DNA of 64,000 nt from Georgenia faecalis. GTDB lineage: Bacteria; Actinomycetota; Actinomycetes; Actinomycetales; Actinomycetaceae. Shown here piece after piece: positions 12,280 through 28,704 of the stretch (position 1 is its first letter; each line of letters starts with the position of its first letter). Where the stretch lies: contig NZ_CP033325.1 of assembly GCF_003710105.1 (NCBI RefSeq), forward strand, positions 2,852,001 to 2,916,000, read 5' to 3'. Under the pieces are notes generated by a model, which searched no databases, was not told where the DNA came from, and saw nothing but the letters and a program-made list of their open reading frames with translations. Made by a program: the position numbers and the translations under genes.

Positions 12280-12653
12280 TACTTCTTCTCCTTCTTCGCG
12301 CCGTAGCGGCTGCGAGCCTGCTGGCGGCCGCGCACACCCTGGGTGTCGAGCGCGCCACGGACGATCTTGTACCGCACACCGGGCAGGTCCTTCACACGAC
12401 CGCCGCGGACGAGCACGATGGAGTGCTCCTGCAGGTTGTGGCCGACACCGGGGATGTAGGCGGTGACCTCGATGCCACTGGACAGGCGCACGCGCGCGAC
12501 CTTGCGCAGAGCCGAGTTCGGCTTCTTCGGGGTCGTCGTGTAGACGCGGGTGCAAACCCCGCGCCGCTGCGGGCTGCCCTTGAGGGCCGGCGTCTTGGAC
12601 TTGGAAGCCTTGACGCTGCGGCCCTTGCGGACCAGCTGCTGAATCGTGGGCAC
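12279..12653 (-). CDS. rpsL: Ribosomal protein S12
   Basis: S12 (124 aa), the decoding-site protein. The GTG at 12651-12653 gives the canonical [13 protein letters not shown]-terminus. The two streptomycin-linked lysines are both the susceptible form: Lys in [13 protein letters not shown] and Lys in [12 protein letters not shown]. First gene of the str operon, about 260 nt downstream of its probable promoter. Confidence 0.98.
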   Translation of the reverse strand: MPTIQQLVRKGRSVKASKSKTPALKGSPQRRGVCTRVYTTTPKKPNSALRKVARVRLSSGIEVTAYIPGVGHNLQEHSIVLVRGGRVKDLPGVRYKIVRGALDTQGVRGRQQARSRYGAKKEKK

Positions 12654-12919
12654 TACGTCTCCGTCTCGAAAAGTTCTACTTGTCGTCGATGTCCGGCAGG
12701 AATTCACGCCGGCCCGGCCGGGAGGCAACGGGAATCCGTTGCCCAACCCCCGCACCCGGGCGTGTCGCCGTCTCGCACACCCGGCGACCGATCCCCGAAC
12801 ACGGGACGGCCTGGGATGCCAGTCGTCGATGAACCCGCTGCTCCGATTCTACGCGCCGGTCGTTGCCGACCGCGCACCGGAGCACGCACGAGGGCCCGGC
12901 GTCGCGGGCACCGCAGACC

Positions 12920-12949
12920 AGGTTAGCCTGCGGGCCTCAGCGCCGTCAA
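12920..12949 (-). promoter_or_regulatory. Promoter of the str operon (rpsL)
   Basis: Minus strand: TTGACG (12944-12949), 18-nt spacer, TAACCT (12920-12925). This is a near-consensus housekeeping promoter (TTGAC-, TANNNT) pointing at rpsL. The remaining ~260 nt up to 12654 would be a long leader; I see no gene in it. Confidence 0.7.
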
Positions 12950-12975
12950 AGCGTGGCCCGTTGACCTGCATCACT

Positions 12976-13033
12976 CCCCCGCCGGCGGCGGGGGCGGGTG
13001 GCGGGGGCCGACCGTCGCCGGCCGGCCCCCGCC
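12976..13033 (-). terminator. Tandem hairpins ending rpoBC
   Basis: Just past the rpoC stop there is an 11-bp perfect stem (13000-13010 with 13023-13033, 12-nt loop). Further on is an 8-bp stem with a 3-nt loop (12976-12983 with 12987-12994). Both are almost pure GC and lack a U-tract, which fits actinobacterial tandem terminators. The rpsL promoter starts about 25 nt beyond. Confidence 0.75.
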
Positions 13034-13039
13034 GGTACC

Positions 13040-16930
<3,891 letters not shown>

Positions 16931-17024
16931 GGTTTTCCTACTTCCTTCGGCGAATCACCGTGTGGAACTTACGTGGGGCCCGGACGCCGGCGCCGCCCCC
17001 TGGGGGCGGCGCCGGCGGTCGGCC

Positions 17025-20537
<3,513 letters not shown>

Positions 20538-20683
20538 AGGGGATCCTTCCCTGCGAATTGTGTGCACACTGCGCTGCCGGGATGCGTTGCCTGGCGTCCC
20601 GTGGATACGCGCGAGCGGGCTGATGGCTCGTGGATGCGCGATCGGGTCGGGCGCCGGGCAGGCGGAGGTCAGCGCAAAGCGCA

Positions 20684-20793
20684 AGCATACACGCCGTGGC
20701 CAGGGCAAGTCCACGCTGGACTGCGTCGTCCGTCACTGCGCGGCGCCCCGGGGCCCACCGCCCACACCATACGGTATCTACGGCCTCGCGCAA
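20684..20793 (-). promoter_or_regulatory. Candidate rpoB promoters
   Basis: Two minus-strand candidates lie between the rplL terminator and rpoB. The upstream one is TTGCGC (20788-20793), 16 nt, TATGGT (20766-20771). The downstream one is TGGACT (20708-20713), 18 nt, TATGCT (20684-20689). Either leaves a leader of 140-220 nt. They imply that rpoBC can be transcribed apart from rplJL. Nothing else is recognised in the gap. Confidence 0.5.
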
Positions 20794-20810
20794 CCATGTG
20801 CCGACGACTT

Positions 20811-20841
20811 CGGCCCGGGACCCCTGACGGGTCCCGGGCCG
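20811..20841 (-). terminator. Terminator/attenuator after rplL
   Basis: A perfect 13-bp stem (20811-20823 with 20829-20841, sequence CGGCCCGGGACCC and complement) with a 5-nt loop. It starts about 40 nt past the rplL stop and has no U-tract. In many bacteria a partial terminator here sets the rplL to rpoB ratio. Confidence 0.8.
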
Positions 20842-20881
20842 ATGCCCCGCGAGAGCGGGGAGGTCGTGCTGGTGGTGCGTC

Positions 20882-21271
20882 CTACTTGACGGACACCGTG
20901 GCGCCGGCGCCCTCGAGGGCCTCCTTGGCCTTGTCGGCGGCGTCCTTCGCGACACCCTCGAGGACCGCCTTGGGGGCGGAGTCCACGAGGTCCTTGGCCT
21001 CCTTGAGGCCGAGGCTCGTGAGCGCGCGGACCTCCTTGATGACCTGGATCTTCTTGTCGCCGACGGACTCGAGGACGACGTCGAACTCCGTCTTCTCCTC
21101 GGCCTCCTCCTCGGCGCCGGCGCCGCCGGCGGCCGGGCCCGAGGCCACCGCGACGGGGGCCGCGGCGGTGACCTCGAAGGTCTCCTCGAACTGCTTCACG
21201 AACTCGGAGAGCTCGATGAGGGTGAGCTCCTTGAAAGCCTCGATGAGCTCGTCGGTGCTGAGCTTCGCCAT
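20882..21271 (-). CDS. rplL: Ribosomal protein L7/L12
   Basis: The stalk protein L7/L12 (129 aa), which recruits translational GTPases. It has an N-terminal dimerisation domain (to ~residue 38), an Ala/Gly-rich hinge then acidic [13 protein letters not shown], and the C-terminal domain with [23 protein letters not shown]. It is 61 nt downstream of rplJ, with which it forms the stalk complex. Confidence 0.98.
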   Translation of the reverse strand: MAKLSTDELIEAFKELTLIELSEFVKQFEETFEVTAAAPVAVASGPAAGGAGAEEEAEEKTEFDVVLESVGDKKIQVIKEVRALTSLGLKEAKDLVDSAPKAVLEGVAKDAADKAKEALEGAGATVSVK

Positions 21272-21332
21272 GGTGGGCGTTCCTTCCTACTCCTGCTGCG
21301 CGAGCAGCGCTGGGGTTGCTTCCGGGGCCTGG

Positions 21333-21854
21333 TCAGGCCTCGGTGGCCTGCTTCTCGCGCAGGGCCTCGATGGTCCGCACCGCCTTGGAGGCGGGAGCGG
21401 TGAACAGGTAGGCAGCGCCGTAGAGCGCCGCCTTCATTGCGCCAGCAGCCTTGCCGAGCAGGACCTCGCGGGACTCGAGGTCCGCGAGCTTCTCGACGTC
21501 GGCGCCCGTCAGGGCCCGCCCTTCGAGGACGCCCCCCTTGATGACGAGCTGAGGGTTCGCCTTGGCGAAGTCACGCAGGCCCTTGGCCGCCTCGACCGGC
21601 TCCCCGGTCACGAAGGCGATCGCCGTCGGCCCGGACAGCTCGCCCTCGAGGGAGTCGAGACCGGCCTCCTTCGCCGCGATGGCGGTCAGCGTGTTCTTCA
21701 CCACGGCGTAGCTGGCGTTCGAGCCGAGCGAGCGTCGCAGCCGCTTGAGCTGGGCGACGCTGAGCCCGCGGTACTCGGTCAGCACGACGGCGTTCGACTC
21801 GCGGAACAGCTCCGTGAGCTCGGCAACCGCTGCCACCTTGTCAGGCCTCGCCAT
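21333..21854 (-). CDS. rplJ: Ribosomal protein L10
   Basis: L10 (173 aa), the stalk base that anchors L7/L12 dimers. I chose the ATG at 21852-21854 ([17 protein letters not shown]). It has an AAGGAGG just upstream, although only 3 nt away, and matches homologue N-termini. An upstream ATG (MSEDTTTGG, 21897-21899) is in frame but lies in the leader hairpin region. The [24 protein letters not shown] stretch is typical. Confidence 0.95.
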   Translation of the reverse strand: MARPDKVAAVAELTELFRESNAVVLTEYRGLSVAQLKRLRRSLGSNASYAVVKNTLTAIAAKEAGLDSLEGELSGPTAIAFVTGEPVEAAKGLRDFAKANPQLVIKGGVLEGRALTGADVEKLADLESREVLLGKAAGAMKAALYGAAYLFTAPASKAVRTIEALREKQATEA

Positions 21855-22042
21855 GGCCCTCCTTCCGTTCGTGCCGCCGGTCGTGGTGTCCTCAGACATG
21901 ACGAAAGCCCCGCGCAGGATGGGCACGGGGCTGTGAGGACGACCGTCTGGGACGGCCGGCACGGCTCGTTACTCACCTGCGCTGGCTCCGCTGCTGCGGA
22001 CTTGGCCCCGTCATGGCAGACGGGCGACCGGCGGTCTTGGGC
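21855..22042 (-). promoter_or_regulatory. rplJ leader, probable L10 autoregulatory region
   Basis: The ~190-nt untranslated stretch from the rplJ promoter to the L10 start. It includes a hairpin whose stem is AGCCCCG (21906-21912 on plus) with CGGGGCT (21926-21932). L10(L12)4 binding to the rplJ leader is the known feedback in several phyla. I infer the same here from position and structure but cannot fold it against a family model. Confidence 0.45.
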
Positions 22043-22049
22043 AACGGTG

Positions 22050-22078
22050 AGACTACCCCCCGGGGGCCGCAGGTCCAA
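22050..22078 (-). promoter_or_regulatory. Promoter of rplJL
   Basis: Minus strand: TTGGAC (22073-22078), exactly 17 nt, TAGTCT (22050-22055). Good match to the TTGAC-/TANNNT pattern. It sits between the rplA terminator and the rplJ leader, so rplJL is expressed as its own unit. Confidence 0.7.
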
Positions 22079-22186
22079 ATCGTCCCGCCCGCCTGGGCCA
22101 GGGACGCCCGCGGGCGCGGGCGACCCAGGGGCGCGGCCGGCCGGGATCCGGCGCCGGCGCAGCTCCGGCGCGCTGGCCCGCAGACG

Positions 22187-22224
22187 CCGGCGGCCCGGCA
22201 CCGTGATCGGTGCCGGGCCGCCGG
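22187..22224 (-). terminator. Terminator after rplA
   Basis: A perfect 17-bp stem (22187-22203 with 22208-22224) closing a TGAT tetraloop, starting 20 nt past the rplA stop. Among the strongest hairpins in the window. Confidence 0.85.
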
Positions 22225-22243
22225 GTGGTGCGGGGGGGGTGCG

Positions 22244-22960
22244 TCAGGCTGCGTCCTCGGAGGTGAGGTTGCGGGTCTTCGTCGCGTCGAGCGGGATGCC
22301 CGGGCCCATCGTCGTCGTCAGCGTCGCCTTGGAGATGTAGCGGCCCTTGGAGGAGGCCGGCTTGAGCCGGAGGATCTCGTCCAGGGCGGCGGCGTAGTTC
22401 TCCACGAGCTTGGTGTCGTCGAAGGAGACCTTGCCGATGACGAAGTGGAGGTTCCCGTGCTTGTCGACGCGGAACTCCACACGACCGCCCTTGATCTCCG
22501 TGACGGCCTTGGTGACGTCCATGGTCACCGTGCCGGTCTTCGGGTTGGGCATGAGACCGCGGGGGCCGAGGACGCGGCCGAGGCGGCCGACCTTGCCCAT
22601 GAGGTCCGGGGTGGCGACGGCGGCGTCGAAGTCGGTGTAGCCGGCCGCGACCTTCTCGATGAGCTCGTCGCCGCCGACCTCGTCGGCGCCGGCGGCGAGG
22701 GCCTGCGCGGCCCGCTCGCCGGTGGCGAAGACGATGACGCGGGCGGTCTTGCCCGTGCCGTGCGGCAGGTTGACGGTGCCGCGCACCATCTGGTCCGCCT
22801 TGCGGGGGTCGACGCCGAGCCGGAAGGCGACCTCGACGGTGGCGTCGAACTTCGCCGCCGACGTCTCCTTGGCAAGGCGGATCGCCGCGAGCGGGGCGTA
22901 CACCGTGGTGCGGTCGATCTTCTCGGTCGCCTGGCGGTAGTTCTTGCTACGCGTGGTCAT
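22244..22960 (-). CDS. rplA: Ribosomal protein L1
   Basis: L1 (238 aa), the mobile stalk that guides deacylated tRNA out of the E-site and, in E. coli, represses the L11 operon. Family motifs: [30 protein letters not shown]-type region near residue 40 and [19 protein letters not shown] (about residues 128-146). It is 90 nt downstream of rplK. Confidence 0.98.
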   Translation of the reverse strand: MTTRSKNYRQATEKIDRTTVYAPLAAIRLAKETSAAKFDATVEVAFRLGVDPRKADQMVRGTVNLPHGTGKTARVIVFATGERAAQALAAGADEVGGDELIEKVAAGYTDFDAAVATPDLMGKVGRLGRVLGPRGLMPNPKTGTVTMDVTKAVTEIKGGRVEFRVDKHGNLHFVIGKVSFDDTKLVENYAAALDEILRLKPASSKGRYISKATLTTTMGPGIPLDATKTRNLTSEDAA

Positions 22961-22992
22961 GCTGCTTCTCCTTGTGAGCAGTCGTGGTCAAC

Positions 22993-23032
22993 GGGTCCGC
23001 GCGGACCCTGCCACGGGGCACCCTGGGGTGCC
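22993..23032. repeat. Two GC palindromes between rplK and rplA
   Basis: GGGTCCGCGCGGACCC (22993-23008) is a perfect 16-bp palindrome. GGCACC-CTGG-GGTGCC (23017-23032) is a 6-bp stem with a tetraloop. They lie within a 90-nt gap inside a presumed operon, so they could be processing or attenuation elements. No U-tract follows. Confidence 0.6.
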
Positions 23033-23050
23033 GGAACGGGTGAGCGGTGC

Positions 23051-23482
23051 TCAGTCCTGGACGGTGATGCCCATGGACCGGGCGGTGCCGGCGATGATCT
23101 TCGAGGCGGCCTCGACGTCGTTCGCGTTGAGGTCCTCGAGCTTGGTCTCGGCGATTTCACGGACCTGGTCGCGGGTGAGCGTGGCGACCTTGACCGTGTG
23201 CGGGGTTCCGGAGCCCTTGGCGACCCCGGCCGCCTTCTTGATGAGCTCCGCGGCCGGCGGGGTCTTGGTGATGAAGGTGAAGGAGCGGTCCTCGTAGACC
23301 GTGATCTCCACCGGCACGACGTTCCCACGCTGCGCCTCGGTGGCGGCGTTGTACGCCTTGCAGAACTCCATGATGTTGACGCCGTGCTGACCGAGCGCGG
23401 GACCGATCGGCGGCGCGGGGGTGGCGGCGCCGGCCTTGATCTGAAGCTTGATCAGCCCGGCGACCTTCTTCTTGGGGGGCAT
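23051..23482 (-). CDS. rplK: Ribosomal protein L11
   Basis: L11 (143 aa), at the GTPase-associated centre, where thiostrepton binds and stringent factor is sensed. It has the N-terminal proline-rich [25 protein letters not shown] (about residues 20-44) and the rRNA-binding C-terminal domain. The three-gene order nusG-rplK-rplA is standard. Confidence 0.98.
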   Translation of the reverse strand: MPPKKKVAGLIKLQIKAGAATPAPPIGPALGQHGVNIMEFCKAYNAATEAQRGNVVPVEITVYEDRSFTFITKTPPAAELIKKAAGVAKGSGTPHTVKVATLTRDQVREIAETKLEDLNANDVEAASKIIAGTARSMGITVQD

Positions 23483-23510
23483 GTCGGGTCCTTACCGTTC
23501 CAGTGGGATA

Positions 23511-23562
23511 GGCGCCGGTGACCGCCGGCGCCGTCGTGCGTGGCCGGTGCGGACGCACCGGC
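23511..23562. repeat. Two perfect hairpins between nusG and rplK
   Basis: GGCGCCGG-TGACCG-CCGGCGCC (23511-23532) and GCCGGTGC-GGAC-GCACCGGC (23543-23562) are both perfect 8-bp stems. They occupy most of the 86-nt gap. They could end a secE-nusG transcript or act as the rplKA leader control site. Neither has a U-tract. Confidence 0.6.
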
Positions 23563-23568
23563 GCTCTC

Positions 23569-24381
23569 TCAGATCTTGGCGACCTGCGAGAACGAGAGCT
23601 CGACCGGGGTCTCCCGGCCGAAGATGGAGACGAGCACCTTGAGCTTCTGCGACTCCGGGGTGATCTCGGAGATCGTCGCGGGCAGGGTCTCGAACGGGCC
23701 GTCGGTGACGGTGACGGACTCACCCACCGAGAACTCGACCTCGATGACCGGAGCCGCAGCGCCGGACGTCGACTCGTTCTTCGCCGACGACTTGGGCGCC
23801 AGCGTGGGGGCGAGCATGGAGAAGACCTCGTCCTCGGTGAGGGGGACGGGCTGGTGCGTGTGGCCGACGAACCCGGTGACGCCGGGGGTGTGGCGCACGG
23901 CGCCCCACGACTCGTCGGTGAGGTCCATCCGGACGAGCACGTAGCCGGGGATACGGACCCGGTTGACGACCTTGCGCTGCGCGTTCTTGATCTCGACGAC
24001 GTCTTCCATGGGCACCTCGACCTGGAAGATGTAGTCCTCCATGTTGAGGCTCTGGGTGCGGTTCTCGAGGTTGGCCTTGACGCGCTTCTCGTAGCCCGCG
24101 TAGGAGTGGACGACGTACCACTCGCCCGGCTGCGTGCGGAGCTCGCGGCGGAACTCCTCCTCCGGGTCGAGCTCCTCGTCGGCGACGGGCTCGGCGGCCT
24201 CGTCGGCGACCGGCTCGGTGTCGGCGGTGTCGTCACCGGTCTCGAGCGCGTCCGGCAGGTCCGCGGGGACCTCGGCCTGCTCGTCGCCGCGCACGACGTC
24301 GCTGATGTCGTCGGCGACGCCGTCCTGGGTGCTGTCGAGGTCGGCCTCGTCGGCCGCTGGCTCCAGCGTCTCCTCAGACAC
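23569..24381 (-). CDS. nusG: Transcription factor NusG
   Basis: NusG (270 aa), which links RNA polymerase to the ribosome (S10) and modulates pausing/termination. Residues 1-85 are a very acidic, probably unstructured extension (many Glu/Asp). The NGN domain starts at [20 protein letters not shown]. The C-terminal KOW domain has [15 protein letters not shown]. Between them, residues ~193-207 form a Ser/Ala linker. The GTG start at 24379-24381 precedes SEETLEP. Acidic N-extensions are common in actinobacterial NusG. Confidence 0.97.
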   Translation of the reverse strand: MSEETLEPAADEADLDSTQDGVADDISDVVRGDEQAEVPADLPDALETGDDTADTEPVADEAAEPVADEELDPEEEFRRELRTQPGEWYVVHSYAGYEKRVKANLENRTQSLNMEDYIFQVEVPMEDVVEIKNAQRKVVNRVRIPGYVLVRMDLTDESWGAVRHTPGVTGFVGHTHQPVPLTEDEVFSMLAPTLAPKSSAKNESTSGAAAPVIEVEFSVGESVTVTDGPFETLPATISEITPESQKLKVLVSIFGRETPVELSFSQVAKI

Positions 24382-24464
24382 AGGTCACCTGCTTTCTCGT
24401 TGATGCGGTGGCGTGCCGGCGGGACGCAGGCACACCGGCGCGGAAGTGGGGCGCCGGTCGGCGG

Positions 24465-24740
24465 TCAGCCGCCGAAGACCCACAGGACCAGTCGCCCGAA
24501 GGCGAGGTCGAGCACGCCGACGTAGGCCATGACGGCGAGCACGAAGACGATGACGACCGCGAAGTACGTGAACAGCTCGTTCCGCGTGGGCCGGACGACC
24601 TTCTTCAGCTCGGCGATCACCTGGCGGACGAACAGGGCGATGCGACCGAAGAAGCCCCGGCCCTTGGTCGAGCGAGGCTCGGCGGGACCGCGCCCGGCAC
24701 GCTCGGGACTGCCCGACGTCGTGCTCGCAGACTCACTCAC
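24465..24740 (-). CDS. secE: Preprotein translocase subunit SecE
   Basis: SecE (91 aa), the clamp subunit of the SecYEG channel. The hydrophilic N-tail (residues 1-28) is followed by the amphipathic helix [20 protein letters not shown], the family signature, and one membrane helix (residues ~57-85). I took the GTG at 24738-24740, which has a GAGG about 8 nt upstream. The frame extends further into tRNA-Trp, which cannot be coding. secE-nusG is a conserved pair. Confidence 0.95.
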   Translation of the reverse strand: MSESASTTSGSPERAGRGPAEPRSTKGRGFFGRIALFVRQVIAELKKVVRPTRNELFTYFAVVIVFVLAVMAYVGVLDLAFGRLVLWVFGG

Positions 24741-24805
24741 TGACGGATCCTCACTTCTCTGGGTCGCGTCGACCGGGGTTCGTCCGACCGCTCGGACCAT
24801 ACGTG

Positions 24806-24878
24806 CAGGGCAGGAGGGACTCGAACCCACAACCGCCGGTTTTGGAGACCGGTGCGCTACCAATTGCGCCACTGCCCT
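24806..24878 (-). tRNA. trpT: tRNA-Trp (anticodon CCA)
   Basis: A 73-nt cloverleaf: acceptor AGGGCAG with CTGCCCT, D-arm GCGC/GCGC, anticodon loop CTCCAAA (CCA), T-loop TTCGAGT. The second T-stem pair is a T-T mismatch. The 3' CCA is not encoded. Its position just upstream of secE is conserved in actinobacteria. Confidence 0.97.
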
Positions 24879-24957
24879 ATGGCCGCTGCTCCCTCCGCGC
24901 CGCCGTCGTACTCCGAAGAGCGCGCTCCAGCGTGGCGGGAGTCAACCACCGCCGACG

Positions 24958-24988
24958 AGTGTACGCCCCTGGGACCCCCGGGGTCGAA
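24958..24988 (-). promoter_or_regulatory. Candidate promoter of tRNA-Trp/secE
   Basis: Minus strand: TTCGAC (24983-24988), 19 nt, TACACT (24958-24963). This would start transcription about 70 nt before the tRNA. A second possible -35, TTGACT (24940-24945), lacks a clear -10. The rest of the 275-nt gap to the divergent aminotransferase has no other recognisable element. Confidence 0.4.
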
Positions 24989-25153
24989 CCGGCCCCGTGC
25001 CGCGAGGGAGCGCTCTCGTCGACCCGGTCGCCCGGTCGCGGTCCGGCGCCGGCCGCAGGCCCGCCCGTGGCCGCCCGTGCCGCGGCGCGATCGCCCCGTC
25101 CGCGAGACGGCCCGCGCGGCGGTCCCGACCTCGCGCGTGCCACGATAGGGGGC

Positions 25154-26407
25154 GTGAGCGAGCCCACCCCCGTCCCGAGCCCCGCCGCCCCGAGCGGACC
25201 CTCCGACGCCGCGTCCCGGCCCCGCGTGTCCGCCCGCCTGGCGGCCATCGCCGAGTCCGCCACGCTCGCCGTCGACGCGAAGGCCAAGGCCCTCAAGGCC
25301 GCCGGCCGCCCCGTCATCGGCTTCGGGGCCGGGGAGCCGGACTTCCCCACGCCGGACTACATCGTCGAGGCGGCGGTCGCCGCCGCCCGCGAGCCGGTCA
25401 ACCACCGGTACACCCCTGCCAAGGGGCTGCCGGTGCTGCGCGAGGCCATTGCCGCCAAGACCCTGCGGGACTCCGGCTACGCGGTCTCCCCCGACTCCGT
25501 CCTCGTCACCAACGGCGGCAAGCAGGCCGTCTACCAGGCGTTCGCGGCCGTCCTCGACCCCGGTGACGAGGTCCTCCTCCCGGCGCCGTACTGGACGACC
25601 TACCCCGAGGCGATCGCCCTCGCCGGCGGGCGCTCCGTCGAGGTCTTCGCGGGCGTCGAGCAGGACTACCTCGTCACCGTCGAGCAGCTCGAGGCGGCGC
25701 GGACCCCGCGCACCAAGGCGCTGCTGTTCTGCTCGCCGTCCAACCCCACCGGCGCGGTGTACTCCGCCGAGCAGACCGCGGAGATCGGCCGCTGGGCGTA
25801 CGAGCACGGCGTGTGGGTCATCACCGACGAGATCTACGAGCACCTGCTCTACGACGGCGCGGAGTTCTCCCCCATCCAGCGCCTCGTCCCCGAGCTCGTC
25901 GACACCTCCATCGTCCTCAACGGCGTCGCGAAGACCTACGCCATGACGGGCTGGCGGGTGGGCTGGATGATCGGGCCCGCCGACGTCATCAAGGCGGCGA
26001 CGAACCTCCAGTCGCACCTCACCTCCAACGTCGCCAACGTCTCCCAGCGCGCGGCCGTCGCCGCGCTCACCGGGGACCTCTCGGCGGTCGAGCAGATGCG
26101 CACGGCGTTCGACCGGCGCCGGCGCACCATGGTGGACATGCTCCGCGCCATCGACGGCGTCGTCTGCCCGACGCCGCGGGGGGCGTTCTACGCCTACCCC
26201 AGCGTGGCCGGGGTGCTCGGCCGGACCATCCGGGGCCGCACGCCCCGCACGTCCGCCGAGCTCGCCGACCTCATCCTCGACGAGGTCGAGGTGGCCGTGG
26301 TGCCCGGCGAGGCCTTCGGCCCCAGCGGCTTCCTGCGGCTGAGCTACGCGCTCGGGGACGACGACCTCGTCGAGGGCGTCGGGCGGATCCAGGAGCTCCT
26401 CGCGTAG
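25154..26407 (+). CDS. aspC: Class I pyridoxal-phosphate aminotransferase (aspartate aminotransferase type)
   Basis: A 417-aa fold-type I aminotransferase, probably Asp/2-oxoglutarate (subgroup Ib). Visible features: [18 protein letters not shown] (substrate-binding region), [22 protein letters not shown] (PLP-binding Asp and Tyr), the Schiff-base Lys at about residue 260 in [14 protein letters not shown], and the C-terminal [12 protein letters not shown] with the carboxylate-binding Arg. The GTG start is supported by a -10-like CACGAT exactly 7 nt upstream (leaderless type). The N-terminal ~30 residues are Pro/Ser-rich. Substrate is inferred from family only. Confidence 0.9.
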   Translation: MSEPTPVPSPAAPSGPSDAASRPRVSARLAAIAESATLAVDAKAKALKAAGRPVIGFGAGEPDFPTPDYIVEAAVAAAREPVNHRYTPAKGLPVLREAIAAKTLRDSGYAVSPDSVLVTNGGKQAVYQAFAAVLDPGDEVLLPAPYWTTYPEAIALAGGRSVEVFAGVEQDYLVTVEQLEAARTPRTKALLFCSPSNPTGAVYSAEQTAEIGRWAYEHGVWVITDEIYEHLLYDGAEFSPIQRLVPELVDTSIVLNGVAKTYAMTGWRVGWMIGPADVIKAATNLQSHLTSNVANVSQRAAVAALTGDLSAVEQMRTAFDRRRRTMVDMLRAIDGVVCPTPRGAFYAYPSVAGVLGRTIRGRTPRTSAELADLILDEVEVAVVPGEAFGPSGFLRLSYALGDDDLVEGVGRIQELLA

Positions 26408-26435
26408 CACTCGGAGCACGCCGGGTGCCCGGGGG

Positions 26436-27641
26436 TCACCGGGCGCCGGCGAGCCAGCGCTCGGCCTCCGCCAGGCGCCCGAGCGCGTCGGCGCGCCACG
26501 GCCCGCCGGGGCGCTGCGCCCCGGCGACGAGCGAGAGCACCACCCCGGCGCACCGCGCCCGCAGGGCCGCCGGGTCGACGAGCTGCTCGCACTGCGCCGT
26601 CCAGGTGGCGAGCACCTCCCGGACGCGCGGGTAGGTCGCCGGCGCCAGGTGCGGCAGGACGCTCACGTGGGCGAGGAGGCAGGCGAGGTCGTCGACGCGG
26701 TGCCCCGGGCCCACGCCGTCGACGTCGAGCAGCGCGCTCACCGACCGGCCGGCCATGAGGAGGTTCGCCTCGTAGAGGTCGCCGTGGGTGGGGACCACGG
26801 GTCCCGGGTCGGTGGCGCCGAGGGCCCGGGCGATGCCCTCGGCGAGGGCGGTGATGCGGCCCGCCTCGTCGGGGAGCACGGTCGCCGCGGCGTGCGCGTA
26901 GTGGGCGGCACGCTCCGACCACGCCGGGCGGCGCGGGAGCGCCAGCGCCGCCGACGGCAGGCGGTCGAGCACGCCGACGACGTCGTCGAGGACGGCGCGT
27001 GCGGCCTCCTCCCCGAGCCCTCGGGCCAGGACGGTGGCGAGCGGCGTGCCGCGTCCCGCACTGAGGACCACCATGCCGTCGTCGAACGCCGCGAGGCTGC
27101 GCGGGGCCGGCACGCCCGCCGCGCAGAGCATGCGGTGACGGTCGACGAAGGCCTCGACGGCGCGCGGGCGCACCACCTTGACGAACACCAGCCCGCCGTC
27201 GACGCCGCCGCCCCGGGCGCGCAGGACCGCGCGGCGCAGGGGGCGGTAGGTGACGAGCTCCACGTCCGGCGGTGCCGCCAGGCCCAGCCGGTCCGCCAGC
27301 AGGCCCGGTGAGCAGCCGGTGGCCAGCGCCGGGAGCTCGGGGTCCGCGGGGTGGCGCCAGACGTGCACGACGACGCCGTCGCGCTCGAGGCGCACCAGGC
27401 CGGCGCAGCCGGGGCCGGCCAGCCGCGCGGTCGTCGCGCACAGGTACTCCTCCCCGTCCGCGTCAGCGACGGTGTACCCCACGCTGACGCCGGCACCGGG
27501 GCGGTGGTGCACGGCGTGGACCTCCCACTCGCCCAGGCCCGCACCCTCCTCGGCGAGCGCGGCCGCGAGGAGCTCGCCGGCACCCGGACCGGTGAGCAGC
27601 GCGACCTCGAGCCGCTCCCGGGCCGAGGTGGTCGCATCCAT
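26436..27641 (-). CDS. Phosphotransferase of the APH/choline-kinase fold
   Basis: A 401-aa protein with a small-molecule kinase fold. The catalytic loop THGDLYEANLL (H~286-D288, N293) and the metal-binding [20 protein letters not shown] match the aminoglycoside phosphotransferase superfamily. The N-terminal ~130 residues carry a GVSVGYTVADADGEEYLCATTARL-like strand region, reminiscent of the maltokinase-type N-lobe. Start ATG 27639-27641 leaves 55 bp to the divergent add gene; an upstream ATG (27708-27710) would overlap it. The natural substrate is unknown; drug resistance should not be assumed. Confidence 0.75.
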   Translation of the reverse strand: MDATTSARERLEVALLTGPGAGELLAAALAEEGAGLGEWEVHAVHHRPGAGVSVGYTVADADGEEYLCATTARLAGPGCAGLVRLERDGVVVHVWRHPADPELPALATGCSPGLLADRLGLAAPPDVELVTYRPLRRAVLRARGGGVDGGLVFVKVVRPRAVEAFVDRHRMLCAAGVPAPRSLAAFDDGMVVLSAGRGTPLATVLARGLGEEAARAVLDDVVGVLDRLPSAALALPRRPAWSERAAHYAHAAATVLPDEAGRITALAEGIARALGATDPGPVVPTHGDLYEANLLMAGRSVSALLDVDGVGPGHRVDDLACLLAHVSVLPHLAPATYPRVREVLATWTAQCEQLVDPAALRARCAGVVLSLVAGAQRPGGPWRADALGRLAEAERWLAGAR

Positions 27642-27696
27642 GGCCCCAGTCCACCACGGGGGCGGCCCCGCCCGCTTCGGTGGCAGACTCGCACCC

Positions 27697-28704
27697 GTGC
27701 GGGACCTCACGACGTTGCCGAAGGCGCACCTCCACCTTCACTTCACCGGCTCGATGCGGCCGGCGACGATGATCGACCTCGCGGAGCAGGCCGGGGTCCG
27801 CCTGCCGCCGGCGCTCCTCGACGGCGAGGCGCTGCGGGTGCCGGCGGACCAGCGGGGCTGGTTCCGCTTCCAGCGCCTCTACGACTCCGCCCGGGCGGTG
27901 GTGCGCTCGGAGGCCGCGATGCGCCGCGTGGTGCGCGAGGCCGCCGAGGACGACGCCGCGGAGGGCTCGCGGCGGCTGGAGATCCAGGTCGACCCCACCT
28001 CCTACGCCCCCTACGTCGGCGGCATCACGCCCGCGCTGGAGATCGTCCTCGACGAGGCCCGTGCGGCGAGCGCCGCGACCGGCGTCGACGTCGGCGTGGT
28101 GGTGGCGGCCTCGCGTACCCGGCACCCGCTGGACGCGCGCACGCTCGCCCGACTCGCCGTCAACCACGCCCACGAGGGCGTCGTCGGCTTCGGGCTGAGC
28201 AACGACGAGCGCCGTGGGCGCACCCTGGAGTGGGCGGGCGCCTTCTCCATCGCCCGCCGCGCCGGGCTCGCCGCCGTCCCCCACGCCGGCGAGCTCCTCG
28301 GCCCCGACCACGTGCGCGACGTCCTCGCCCACCTCGGCCCGCGCCGCCTGGGCCACGGCGTGCGCCTGGCCGAGGAGCCCGCCCTGCTGGCCCAGGTGGT
28401 CGAGGCGGGCATCGCCCTGGAGGTCTGCCCGGCGAGCAACGTGGCCCTGGGCGTCTACCCCGACACCGCCGCCGTCCCGCTGCGCCCGTTGGTCGAGGCC
28501 GGTGCCCTCGTGGCGCTGGGCGCGGACGACCCGCTGCTCTTCGGCTCCCGGCTGGTCGAGCAGTACCGCACCGCGCGCGACGTCCACGGCTTCGACGACG
28601 CCGAGATCGCCGACCTCGCCCGCTCCTCCATCCGCGCCAGCACGGCCCCCGCGGACCGCAAGCGGCACTGGCTCGCCGAGGTCGACGACTGGCTGGCGGC
28701 ATGA
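27697..28704 (+). CDS. add: Adenosine deaminase-family amidohydrolase
   Basis: A 335-aa metal-dependent purine deaminase, probably adenosine (or adenine/derivative) to inosine in salvage. Metal ligands H11 and H13 (KAHLHLHFTG), catalytic Glu in HAGE (196-199), HGV at ~220 and Asp pair 277-278 in GADDPLLF are present. The usual S-T-D-D-P is A-D-D-P here. A -10-like CAGACT lies 7 nt before the GTG start, suggesting a leaderless mRNA. It overlaps the next gene by ATGA. Specificity within the family is not settled. Confidence 0.85.
   Translation: MRDLTTLPKAHLHLHFTGSMRPATMIDLAEQAGVRLPPALLDGEALRVPADQRGWFRFQRLYDSARAVVRSEAAMRRVVREAAEDDAAEGSRRLEIQVDPTSYAPYVGGITPALEIVLDEARAASAATGVDVGVVVAASRTRHPLDARTLARLAVNHAHEGVVGFGLSNDERRGRTLEWAGAFSIARRAGLAAVPHAGELLGPDHVRDVLAHLGPRRLGHGVRLAEEPALLAQVVEAGIALEVCPASNVALGVYPDTAAVPLRPLVEAGALVALGADDPLLFGSRLVEQYRTARDVHGFDDAEIADLARSSIRASTAPADRKRHWLAEVDDWLAA

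Noticed and set aside
24806-24878. Defective tRNA-Trp because of a T-stem mismatch
   Set aside because: All other stems, the loop signatures and the CCA anticodon are intact, and the position before secE is conserved, so it is taken as functional.
24857-26419. Minus-strand frame opposite the aminotransferase
   Set aside because: Begins inside a convergent gene end and has shadow composition; the plus-strand enzyme is unmistakable.
26436-27641. Aminoglycoside resistance gene
   Set aside because: The APH fold is shared by many metabolic kinases, the N-lobe is unlike known resistance enzymes and there is no mobile context.
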